From positions 1,674,001 through 1,738,000 of the forward strand of contig JAGYXB010001100.1 of NCBI GenBank assembly GCA_022495005.1: DNA of 64,000 nt. The letters run 5' to 3'. Each line of letters begins with the position of its first letter. Within the stretch, counting starts at the first letter, position 1. Below are positions 35,501-48,600 of this stretch, piece by piece. The stretch comes from Rhyacophila brunnea (Eukaryota > Arthropoda > Insecta > Trichoptera > Rhyacophilidae). Under the pieces are notes generated by a model. That model ran no database searches. It was given only the letters and a program-made list of their open reading frames with translations, and was not told where the DNA came from. The position numbers and the translations under genes were made by a program.

Positions 35501-38500
35501 ACAGTTATATGCATCAAAACCGGTTTCGTTGGGTTCAATAGGACATTCTCGACTAGTAAAGTCTAATCCTATCGAAGCGGATAAAACAAGCCTAGTAAAT
35601 TAAGTGGAATAAGTGTAATATCATCATCATCAGCCAGCGTCGATCCACCGCTAGATAAAGGACTCCCCGAAACTTCTAGATTCCTAGTTCTTTGACGCCT
35701 TTTACCTACATCCACCAAACTTGATGGGCTCGTCGATCGAGCCGGTTTTAAGACGCCGCTGTAGTCGCTTAGTGCCCTTGAATACTATTGTCATTTCATT
35801 ATCTTGGAGACCTTTATGACATCGTCAGCGCTCGAAATTGAAAAGTTTACGAACCGGAGCGCTCGACAAATTTTCTGAAGATATTTACATAGTCATCAAA
35901 TCGTATGTGTATTTTATAAAAATAAGTGTGTCAGATTTTCTATTCTATGGCCTATCTAGCTCAGATGGTCAACATATTTTTTCCACGAGACGGAGCGATA
36001 ATTTTACAAATTTCACAAGCCGGAAAGGCGCTCCGGTGCGTTCCGTTCCATTTCCTAGCCCTGGACATCGTGTATTACTTGCTAAATTACTATATAATAT
36101 TATGTAGGTAGCGTGTGTTTATTTTAATTAATACAACCTATTTCCACCAAGCATTGGCAGTTATCATCATTAAACAGCCATTTAAAAATATATTAATTTG
36201 GGTACAGAGTTGTATGGGCTCGTATGCAGTGGCGAGGGGTGGAAGTAGGCTATTAATATCATGGCCCCCACATCCTGAGCCGGACCTCCATGCTAGGATT
36301 TTTGGCGGGCCCCCTACCTATCTCTAAGGATAGAGGCAGTGTGATGCTCTACAGTAGCGTTTTCCAAATGGTGTACGCGGTAAAATTAATGTGTATATTT
36401 AGTGTTTTTTGTTGTATATTTTTACACATAATTAAAAATTTTATCATACAACCATATAATTTTAAGTAGGAATTATTGAAGGAATATATATGTATACTTT
36501 TTTTTACTATTAAAGCAAATTTGTGTTGTGTGTTTATCCCACTTATCTGGTCGACTGACCTCGCCGGGCCTCTCCTTAACCTGGGCCCCCAGGCTAGAGC
36601 CCTGTCAGCCCCCCCATCGTGGGGGCCATGGTTAAGATTCTACATAAATAGTGCACACACTTCGTCAGTCATACTTGTTTGTTTTCATCGAACTAAGAAT
36701 ACAATTTGCAGATGGTGCTGGTTAGTTTTTAAAATTCAATTTAATTCAAATCCAGGTAACACCGGGTACTGAAAGCCATGATATTAAACGCAATAGTTAT
36801 TATGCGTAGATTACTTTAAGTGATTCCGTTTTCATACAAGTCTGATTAAATTTTATTCATGGACCAACCGCTTCCGTACCCTTTAAAAAAAAATGGCTTA
36901 CGATTGCATCTTAGCGATAACGTTCTATTACGAATTTCGCATCTTTTAAAACGCACAAATAATTCATTGTATTCATTAAAAGTGTTGCCACTTAAAAACG
37001 TATCATGTTTTATCCAATTTAAACTCCATATTGCGGATTATAAACCGGGTGATTTGCATTTAAAAAACAGCTTTTTACTTCAAGTGAGTAAGAAAAGAAT
37101 TATGACTATTAATTATTTATTAGGCGTTCCAGTTCGGAAGATTTTCGCGAATTATTTGAACAAATTAATGCATCATGTGAGTACCTACATCTGGGTGATT
37201 TATGTTTGTGTGATATCACGGAGTTACGCTAGCTAGCCCCGACACAGGTGATGAATAAACAATATAGTGTTGTAAAATAAATGTTAGCTGGACCACTCCT
37301 TTTACGACTCAGTCTAGATTTCTCGAATATCGTTTTTTTTTAGTTTTACAAATGGAAATGCGATTTGACTGTAATCAGTTTATCTGTTTGTTGAATTATT
37401 ACCATAGCATAACCGCACCAATGTGGAAACATACTCTTTACGAGTACTTTCAGTCGTTCAGTCAATCCTTAATCTTTCATATAATGTGCATAAACCTAAG
37501 TATTATCCACGAAATCTAAATGCAACGGTTATAATATAGTATTTAATATATAATTGATAATGTGAAAATAATATGAGAACTAGGCGGGTTGTCCCTCGAT
37601 AGGTGTTGTACATCTAACCATTCTAACCATAGGCATAGACGCTATAATGCCAGGGGTCGAAATGAATACCAGAGCAGTGGCGTACTCAGTATTTTATATT
37701 GGGGGGGGGGGGCAAGGAGAATATAAATTAGTCCCATAGGCTCTTTTAATACATCTACTTCAAAAATGGAGCTGTCGTATATGTCGGAGTATCGACACAT
37801 AATAATCAGAAAATATATTGCACAATTATGTAATTTAAAATGTTCATGGTCACGAAGTATAATAGCGCCGCGGGCGACTTTTTTTTAACTATTAAAGCTA
37901 ATTTATGAAGTGTGTTTATCTCACTTACCTGGTCAACCCGACACACCGGGCCCCCAGGCCCCTTTGTTTAAGCCCAAGGTATAGTTTATTGCCTTTCAAT
38001 TTCAATGTTTAAAATCATTGTGATAATTTTCATATTTGGGGGGTGCCAGGGCCCCTTGCCCCCCCCCCCCCTGGGTGCGCCACTGTACCAGAGGACAGCT
38101 CAGGTTTGTGAACTCCCAACAAATCCCAATCTTTTATACATACCATAATATTTAGATTCAGACAGGTTTGCAAACAACCTTTTATAGGACTGTTCTATGT
38201 AGTTTATATCTAGCGGCTGTTTTATAAAATAAGCATTTGCGAACTGCAAACCTGTGGCTACATTAATTATGTGAAACTTTTCGCGCCTCCCTTCGCAACA
38301 CGCAACCTCCGCGCCTCCCAGTTTGGAATTCGCTGCTCTAGGTTGTCTAGGTCTAAAATTTGTACGGAAAGGTAAGAATTACTCAAATCGGTTCAACCAT
38401 TGGACCATCGATCTGGTCACCACAAAGTCAATTTATGTTGCATTTAGAAAATTTGCAGCGTTATACTGCCAATATATACCGTTATATTACCAATTATTTA

Positions 38501-39587
38501 GAGTCATGTAAATTCAGTCAAAGCACACTAGAGCACGGTAACAGGTCCTGAAACATTCCCAGTTATAAACAAAATCATGTTGCTTTACCCATCAGTTACA
38601 ATTTTATGATACAGGTGTTTACAATCTTCGCAATCAGTGCATATGTCATCCACTTAGTTAGATTAAATACTTATCAAATTATCTCTGATATGATGTCGAT
38701 TACTTTTGAAATTAACAGCAAAGTGCAAGTCTCTTAACGTGGATAGCAACAGTAGAGGTGTCATTCAACATATACGAGCCTGTTGTTAAACTATAGAGGT
38801 AGAACACATAAAAATAACGTACATTCAATTTTACAGGTATCTTGAAAGAGTAATGGCTGAGAATGACTGAAGAATTATTTGTTTTTATCATCAACGGGTA
38901 CGTATTATCAGGGGAGGACATAACCAGTTGACGATCTACTCACAGTATCAATTTATATATATTTAATTAGTAAAATGTTGAAGATTAAAGTGAAAATTAT
39001 AAACATTTTGTAATTCGACTACATTCTACCTAGATAGTATTATTAATAATCACTTTGTTTCAAAGTCATCATTCTATCCATTGAAAAAAAAATGATACCT
39101 ATATAGGAATTTCCAAGGGCAATAAAGATATCCTGCGATACGTCGAAATGTGGGAGCTTTTTAAAAATGATTTAGAGAAAATGAAATATTTGTGAATTTC
39201 CACTACAGGAAAAAATCGCCCCTGACTATTATCCTTTCAATTGTTTTTTTTATTTATTAAAAACTTAGATAAGCATTATTTTTTTTATATCAATAATTAG
39301 CAGTCTCGACTGTTGTACCACGCAGCACGCATTCAAATGAGCTGAGCACTTTTCCCATAATTTTGGGAAATAACTAGGTTTCGAGTCATACAAGACAACT
39401 AGTTTTATTAATGTTTTATACACTTTGAACGGAAGCCCACATATCATACAGTCTATCAAATTGGGTTGTCGTAGATGGCTGGGGCATCTACACAAGACGA
39501 CGACAACCAGCATGATATATAATTATATTCGGAAATTCTGAGGACAAACGAAGACCTGGTCGGCCTCGTACAAGATTCAAATACAAA

Positions 39588-39622
<35 letters not shown>

Positions 39623-42600
39623 GTGAACATTACAAATTATTAACTTAAGACGTTCACAACATGACATTTAGAAACAAAGAAATATTATTAAAACAGTATT
39701 ATATAAAAAAAAGATAGTATTAAGTTATTAAACAGTAGAAAAGTGTAAATACAAAAAAATATAAATTAGATAGGCAGTGATAACAAATATCATAATGCCT
39801 AAATTCCCCATCAAATATCCTCCAATCGACAGAGTAGGTACGGGCAGTCGGTAACCTACCCTACCCCGAGCCTTGAACGTCGCCTCTAAATACAATTTGC
39901 CACCTTTTCGCGCCAAAGCGTGCGTTTACAAATGTTGTTAATAATTAATTGTTACTTGTCAAGCGAAATATACTTACGTAATACTTAATGTCCCTGAATC
40001 CGTGTTTTTAATAAGTGTAAAAGTATAAATCAACACCCTACGTTAACCCATACCCATCAGTAGGTACAAGGAAATACACCGGATGAGTTAAGCAGACCCT
40101 ATTTTAAGAATTTATAAAACAGCGTCCACCTATACTCATCCTCACGTAGGTGGAATATATCAACATCCAAAGCAATTTGGTTGAACAGAGTTATTGCTTT
40201 CCCATTTGGCATCACCAATGGCAGGTTAGTTCTGCTCCTTGGGAGAACAAACAACTGATGCTCCCGATTTCTAAGATAGTTATCAGGGACACACAACTCA
40301 ATACTACCAAGAATGGCAGAGTTCTCATTTACACCACCAAGTCGAAAAAAATACGTGATAAGCTCGGAGTAAAAGGCTTTGAACAGACAGGGTTGGGGTA
40401 GGTCAAGGCTTAAAAATATCGAGTTTTAAATGGCGATATAGGTGGGAAGTATTTAGTTGAAATAAACTGCGAACTGGTTGTTAACAACGTAATATGCAGA
40501 CACCGTCACACCGCTGAGGAACAGTGAGTGCAATAATGACATCCGTCCAATATCGGAGATTTTCCATTATCGTTAAATCCAGATTGAAAACGTGATCGGA
40601 AATTGAATTTACCCCGGTTTACAAATACATAACAAGGAAACCTGAGGTTACCATTAAACCTTAATGGTATGGGAGGTAACCACGAACTTAACTCGCGTAG
40701 AACGATTGCTGTAAACAAGTCAATAAAATTGAATAACATAAAAGCTTCAGAAACTTGGATAATTGAATGGATAATTTCTACAATTGTAATTTAATTTCAA
40801 TCAAGGTGAACAACTTGATTCATAATATATGGCATCATCATTGGAATTTGTTGCCTAGTTATTTGGTATTATGAATTATCTAAAGCAGGGATTAACAAAC
40901 GTTTTCGTCAAAGGGACAATTTTGAAATCAAAAATGGGCCGCCCTTTCTTTTGTATATGTATTTTCGATTCTAAAGGGTCGGTAGTTTAGTGGTTGGAGT
41001 TCTCGCTCGGCAAGATAAAAAGAATTTAAAGTTATACATGCTTATTTATATTTTTATAAAAATCAATGTTTTTTTAAATAGAATATAAAAAAATATTAAA
41101 ACTATGAATTAGTCAACAATTAATCTCTTCATTAAAATACAGAAAACTTAATAAACCAAATTTTAATAATAAATATGACCATACAATAATATCTATGTAT
41201 CTAATAATAAGATGGGATCTTTTAACAAATTCACATTTTTTTAAATTGTAAGTTTACCTTTGAATTAAAATAAAATAATTTTTCTTTTTAATGTTTTCAG
41301 CGCATCTATTCTAAACACAAGATTTGAATTAGCACTTATTGTAACAATTACAATAAGTTAGTTGTAATTATTACAATATGTGTTAATAGGTACTTCGATA
41401 CAAACCTATCCTAGATAGCTGCCGTAGCGGCCGAAAGCAGTATTGTGTATAGAATAGATGTGCTCATACATATTTTATTAATTAATACAGTTTAAATTGT
41501 AAATTATCAACAAAAAAAATGTCTCAAATTACAACTTAGTATTTTTCCACTAGGTGCGTCTGGTAGGTAGAGGATTCGCCTTAATCACATAAATAGGCTG
41601 AGCTTAAATTGGGATGGGCTAGTATGTAACTATTATCGACTCATCAATCAACATAATCGAAAATCCGTCATGCTACAGTAAACTCGCTGATAATGATAGA
41701 AGAGTGGCAGCATTAAATAAAGTTCTTGGATTTATTGTTCTCCTGTGACCATCTGTCCTGAATCGATGCTTTAAAAAACAGCATTAAAATAAGAAAATTA
41801 CTATCACCCTGGATTAAATTAATAATCGAAATACGATGCTATAATATCATCGTTACACGTGCAACGGGATTTGAACATTTCGTAGCCCGAAGGCCAACGC
41901 GTTATCATCTGCTCTACGCAGTGTTGCTAACTGTCGTTGACAAGAACATGCCAGACGGGGTACGAAAACAAGCTATTTGTTAGAAAAAAACGCTAGAGTT
42001 TGTACTATATAAATATCATCATCAGCCGGGGTCAATCCACTGCTGGATGAAGGGCTCCCCAAGCTTTCTCCAACTCTCTCGGTCCTGTGTCGTTCGCTGC
42101 CACGTATTTCCGCCGAACCTTACCAGTTCGTCAATCCAGCGGCTTTTAGGGCGACCCTGTGGCCGTTTCGTACCCCTTGGGTACCATTGGATGACGGCAT
42201 TTGTCAAGCGGCCGTCCTTCCGGCGAGCAATGTGCCCCGCCCATCTCCATTTCAGCTGTTTGGCAACGTCTATTACATCGCGTACTCTTGTCTGCTGCCT
42301 AACCCATCCGTTTCTCTTACGGTCCTTTCGCGTGATGCCCAACATGCACCTCTCCATGCCTCGCTGTGTGACTCTATGACTATTTATACTATATAAATAT
42401 ACTCACATTTTATTGCATATCGATAAAAAAGTGCAAAAATTTAAAAAATGGGTACTTATACGGGTAAAAATCACACCATATTTTCCCAGAAACTCAATTT
42501 AAAATTGACAAAAAAATGATTAACTAATCTAACAACCAACGATAAGTAATAATTAGGTAAAACCAGAGAGTGGAATCTCCAATAATCATCAGTCCGGTGC

Positions 42601-45600
42601 CACAAGCACATATAAGTCCAGGCTCCCATAGACTTTTCGTATACATAATATACGGAACGCATTCTGACGATTGATATAGGTTCTAGGGGTCACCAAGATA
42701 TATAACGTCGACGTTGCCAGGCGATTTTAGCAATCAATTTTTAAAAATCGAGGTTTTAATTTTTTCTTTAACCCACAAAAAATTGTTCTGAGTTCTTCAA
42801 TAAAACCAAGACCGAATCACGGATCGATTGAAAATGCAATAATTATACCGTGCCATCGGCATAGTCGTAGAACGGTTCGTCCCATTTGAAAAAATGAGAA
42901 TAGCTGGTAGTGCAATGTGTTCGAAATTATCGATTCTTAGGATCCTCCTCGGCTTCAATTCTTTTATTTAGTAGCATTTTTGAATATAATCACCCAGATT
43001 GGTTTGTTTACTACATCTATGCATATGAAAATAGTTTTAGTGTTATGTGTATACTTACTAAATAATCTAGTAGAGGTTCATTCGTCATTTGTCTTGGATA
43101 CAAATTATTTTCTCGTAACTCGTAGTCAAATTGTAGGAAATCAATAGGCTCAAATAGTGGATCAGATGAGCTTTTCCATAAATACTCCATATTTCCATAA
43201 AGCCCTTAAACAGTGTAAATAAAATGCATCAGATGTGCATATCACTCTTGATAAATTTAAACTAAATCCAATATTTTGGGAAATAAATTTATATCGAAGT
43301 TCGTCCGCTGTTGTTTTTTGTTTACATAATAGGTAAGTTTAGTTGCGACTACTTTCCTTCTTCGCAATAAACCAAAATTTTACTCATAATAATACTAACA
43401 TCACTCCTGATCGTTTTAGATTTTAAATATATTTTTATTACAAAAAGCTTCAAATTACGTAAATTGATAGATCCGTACACTACGGGAGCGTAAAATGAAA
43501 TGATAAATTTAGGGGCGTTCCTCGTTTGAAAACGGAAGTGCGATTAGCTGCACTAGAGGGGATTGTTAGTTCACAGTTTTAACATGTCGACAAGAGGGTC
43601 TTGTTTGACATTAGTGACTGAACGGTTGGTCGACTATCCATGATAGACCATTGTGCTATTGTCACACAAGGCATACAAATAATTACGGAACACTGATTGC
43701 CCAAGTGATTAATAAAATAACAATAGGTAGCTTCAAATTTAGCAATTAATAAAAACAAAAAGTAATAAGTGAAATAACAATAACAGAATGCCACTTTACC
43801 TCGCATCATTAAATTACAATTAGCATACAAACTGTTGACAGGTAATTATTATTGTATACCTGGAAAAAATCAACATTTGGTTATCGAAGAGAAAATACAC
43901 AAAAAAAAAATCGAATTGACTTCTTAATTTTTTGTGAATGACTAACTACCTACTATGTCACAATTTGCATATAATTTCATTGCTATTGGAGGGAGTGTAA
44001 TAGGTACTAGAAACATCTAGTGGCGGAATCGCATATTATAATTAAATATAATTTAGTTTGAAAGTACAATAATTCTTCTTTTGACCATGTCCGATCCTAA
44101 TAGGATCATATGGGCCTCCACAGAGTGGAGGTTTGTATTGACAGATTTTGTTTTTACGAGAAATGGATGTCGGCCACTTGCTCAACCTATTAGGTCCATA
44201 CTCTGACTCATACACAAATTGAAAAACAATATATTGTGTACTTGTCAGACCCAGGATTCGAACCTGGGACCCACGGCGTTATAGTCCAACGCTTAAGCCG
44301 CGCGGCCACCGTGGGTGTAATTTGTCACAATAATTAGCAGTGTTTAAAATAACGAACGGCTCCCGATAGTCGAGCGGCTAACGAGTCGGTTTATAATGTC
44401 GTAGGTCCCAGGTTCAAATCATGGGTCTGGTAAGTACCTACACATATTGTTTATCGATGCGTCTTTGGAGTCAGAGTACGGACCAATTAGGTAGGGCAAG
44501 TAGTGGCTAACATCCATTTTGCGTATTTTTTTTAAAATACAAACCTCCACTCTATGGAGGTCCATATGATCTTCATAGGATCGGACATGGTAAAAAAAAC
44601 CAATACTTGGGTAACTACCGAAAAACAATAAACGAAGAAAACTGTTATAAAACATCCTCTGAATCTACAATCAATGATGTAGATATACAATATTCGGTAT
44701 TACTGCCTTTTAGCAACGCATGATCTGGCTACTCCTACGAGACGTCACTGATTTAAATCTATATTATTATAGCGGTCCTTGTGGTCACCAGGAGCTTTCG
44801 GGTTCGATTCCCGGTGAGGTCAGGTATGCATGTAGTTTTCTCAAACCCCGAGTGTTCATGTGATCGTTTCAATCAATGACATTCAATACACTATTGCTAT
44901 TTGCCTCGTGGGCTTTTGTGGTGTTAAAAAAGGATTTATATGTAGGATAATCTTCTAATATATAAAAATTAATATTTGTGTGTTTGTTTGTTCGTATTTA
45001 ATGCGCAGCCATACCGTTCATCCGATTGCGATAAAACTTTGTAAACTTATTGCTTGCACTTGCGCAAAGAGTATAGGCTATACTAATATATAAAAAATGA
45101 ATGTCTGTCTGTCTGTCTATCTGTGTGTCTGTCCCGTATGCGTTCCTATACCATTCATCCGATTGCGATGAAATTTTGGTAAGTGGTTGTATGTACACTA
45201 GTAATAGTAATTCTGAATTAGAAAAATCATCATCTTCTTCTTCTTCTTCATTCTATTTTCTTTTATTCGTATGGTTCCTATACCATTCATCCGATTGCAA
45301 TGAAATTTTGGTAAGTAGTTGTATGCACACCCATAAAGGTTTCTGAATTAGAAAAATCATCATCTTCTTCTTCTTCTTCATTCTATCTTTTTTTATTCGT
45401 ATGGTTCCTATACCATTCATCCGATTGCAATGAAATTTTGGCAAGTGGTTGTATGCACACCCATGAAAGTTTCTAAATTAGAAAAATCATCACTTTCTTC
45501 TTCTTCTTCATTCTATCTTCTTTTATTCGTATGGTCCCTATACCATTCATCCGATTGCGATGAAACCTTCGTCAGTTGTTGTGGTAACACCCGCAATGGT

Positions 45601-48600
45601 TTTGAATTAGTACAACTATCTTCTTCTTCTTCTTCTTCTTCTATTCTATATTCTTCTATTCTATATTCTTCTATTCGTATGCGTTCCTATTCCATTCATC
45701 CGATTGCAATAAAATTTTCGTTAGTAATTGTGCCTACACCCGCGAAGGTTTCTGAATTAGTACAACCATCTTCTTCTTCTATACTATCTTCTATTCGTAT
45801 GCGTTTCTATACCATTCATCCGATTGCAATGAAATTTTGATCAACTGTTGTGCTCACGCCGCAAAGGTCTCTTAATTGTTACAACTATTTTCTTTTTTCT
45901 TCTATTCTATCTTCTTCTATTTGTATGCGTTCTTATACCATTCATCCGATTGCGATGAAATTTTGACCAGTTGTTATGAGCACGCCCGCGAAGAGTTCTG
46001 AATTAGTACAACCATCTTCTTCTTCTTCTATTCGTATGCGTTCCTATACCATTCATCCGATTGCAATGAAACTTTGGTGAGTTGTTGTGCCCTTGCCCGC
46101 AAAGGTTTCTGAATTACAACAATCATCTTTTTCTCCTTCTATTTGTATGCGTTCTTATGCCATTCATCCGATTGTGATGAAATTTTGACCAGTTGTTGTG
46201 CGCAAGCCCGCGAAGGTTTTTGAATTAGTACAACCATCTTCTTCTATTCGTATGCGTTCCTATACCATTAATCCGATTGCAATGAAACTTTGGTGAGTTG
46301 TCATGCGCATGCCCACGAAGGTTTCTGAATTAGAAAATCATCTTCTTCTACTATTCGTATGCGTTCCTATACCATTCATCCGATTGCGATGAAACTTCTG
46401 TCAGTTGTGTGCGGTTTCTAAATTATTATTATATAACATACAAAGTTTGTTGTTTGTTTGTTCCATCCAATTTAGATTTTTTTTTTACTACATATTTATA
46501 ACATTAATAACAAACGTTTTCATATTTTGGATTCGATTTTAATTTAGTGTTCTTATGTTTGACCTTTACTCCTATTATAATTATTTTCATATTGTATTAC
46601 ACAGATATTTTAATATTAAAGAAATAATTACCTCTTATTATTTTTCAAATATCTAAGATAAATATAACCACGAAGCGACCCCGTGCGAAGCCGGGTACTT
46701 CAGCTAGTATATTATAAAAATCAATTTATGAGAATACGTATCATAGATTTTGGTATGACTTAATAATTATTAATGACGGATTTCAACTATTTGGAGGCCT
46801 TATTTTAAATTTTCTGACGAATCGGTTGCGTCATTTGCGTCAAAGAAAATCACTGCTGGGAGAGAAATAGAGAACTCGGTATATATTAATATGTCTGGTG
46901 GACAGTGATCAAGTCAAGTAATATCCAATACGAGAGAAAGGGTTTTGAATATGATAAAAAGAACTTTTTATAGATATACCTACGTTTTTAAATTTTCTGT
47001 TGAATCATATAAACTTGACTTGACTAGCTTAAACGATCAAAAGAATTTGTACTTGATAGACATAATACTGAAATGTCATTTTGACATGTCATATTGATTT
47101 CCATAGTAACGCACGTATATATTAATAATTTAGTTGCTAGGCCCCCAGACCCCTTAGCAACCAATAATGGTGTCGAAATAACTTTTCATACAAAACAGAA
47201 TTAACTGAAAATGAATTTAATTCTACTTAAAGATGGCTAAAAGTATTAAAAAATGCATTGGCATCGTGTTGTGATATATTCTAAAAGTTTCAAATGTCTA
47301 GCTAGTCAAGAAGTTAGTTAAAAATCGATTGCAAGATTTGTACCGGACAAATAAGAATACGAGCTAAGAAAATCGTTGTAAAATGAAAAACAAGTACAAA
47401 AGAATAATAAATTATGCCAATTCAATTCATTTCCAAAGTTGATAATCACCCCCTATAAAGTATAAAGCCTTCGATTTGGCGGTGATATATGAATTGATGA
47501 CTGGCTTATAACCGGGGTAATGGTGAATCGAGTGCCAATAATAATTTTACATATATTCTGATAAACGTATGCAGAACCAACAAAACAAATAAAAAAATAT
47601 GACAACAGATGTTCAGAACAAATTCTGCTTAATAATACCCATTCGTATGATTATTTACAATGTTTTTCATTAGGATAATAATAGTCATTTGATAAATGTG
47701 TCACTAAAATGAGTTACGTTTTTTTTTCTGGGAAATTGGCTGCCTCTTTTAATAAAATTACAACCTGACGTTATCATAATAATTGTATATTGTTATGTAA
47801 TCATTTATGCAAAATATAAATAACTATTACTATAAGCCGTCCGACTGTAACACGTCGAATATGTCGAGGTGGTTTTGTTGGTATTCACAAAACAACCTAA
47901 CCTAATGTGACCTTATGTAAGTTAAAAAATAAACAGAACCATCTATCGTCATGGTAACTATCGTCAACTGTATAGGCCGTGACGGTCACGTGACCTCATC
48001 CCCGTCTACCGAAATGTATGCGATACGTTAGGTTCGAAAATCATAATATTATTAGTATTGTCTATGAGTGCAGCTATGTCAAAAACAATAATATGGTAAT
48101 AGTAGGTAATCAGCGTGCAAAAACCACGCGACGTAACATGCAGCGCTGTGAGGTGAAGACTTGACATCAAAAACGAACCATACGTGCGAGTGAAAAAGCA
48201 TTCAGCACGCTTATATCTCCACAATATGCGTGAGAGTAGGATAGAATGTATACGGCTGAATTAAATATTTTTTGGAAGCGTCTCCGGTAAATATTGATTT
48301 GCATGAATACATTCATTTAAAAACTGCGAGGACGTTTTGCTGAAATTTATTTATTTTTGTGTTAAATATCGAGAGTATACTGACAGTAAGCATTAACTCA
48401 TTAAAACAAGTTCTGAGATAATCGCAAAAAAGGCTTTAATTTTTTTTCAAAGCGTTCTCCCACGTAGATTTTTTTATGATTTAAAAACATTTTTTCTACA
48501 TTATAAAGACTAACCTTTATGGTAAACACAATATACGACATGTTACAAGTCCTGTATTTTGTATACGCATAACGCATTAGGTCATTATCATGCTTTCTAT

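Noticed and set aside
42047..42396. Plus-strand frames of 69-110 codons
   Set aside because: Reverse of the RTE-like LINE coding remnant, which is recognised on the minus strand.
44083..44320. Second tRNA gene on the minus strand
   Set aside because: Same SINE body and end as the other copies.
45430..45840. 136-codon open frame, the longest apart from the fascin and transposon frames
   Set aside because: It is produced by the Helitron minisatellite; the Ser-rich peptide reflects TTC repeats and has no independent support.
45090..46425. CRISPR-like array
   Set aside because: Repeats are long, degenerate and lack regular unique spacers; it is a eukaryotic minisatellite inside a Helitron.
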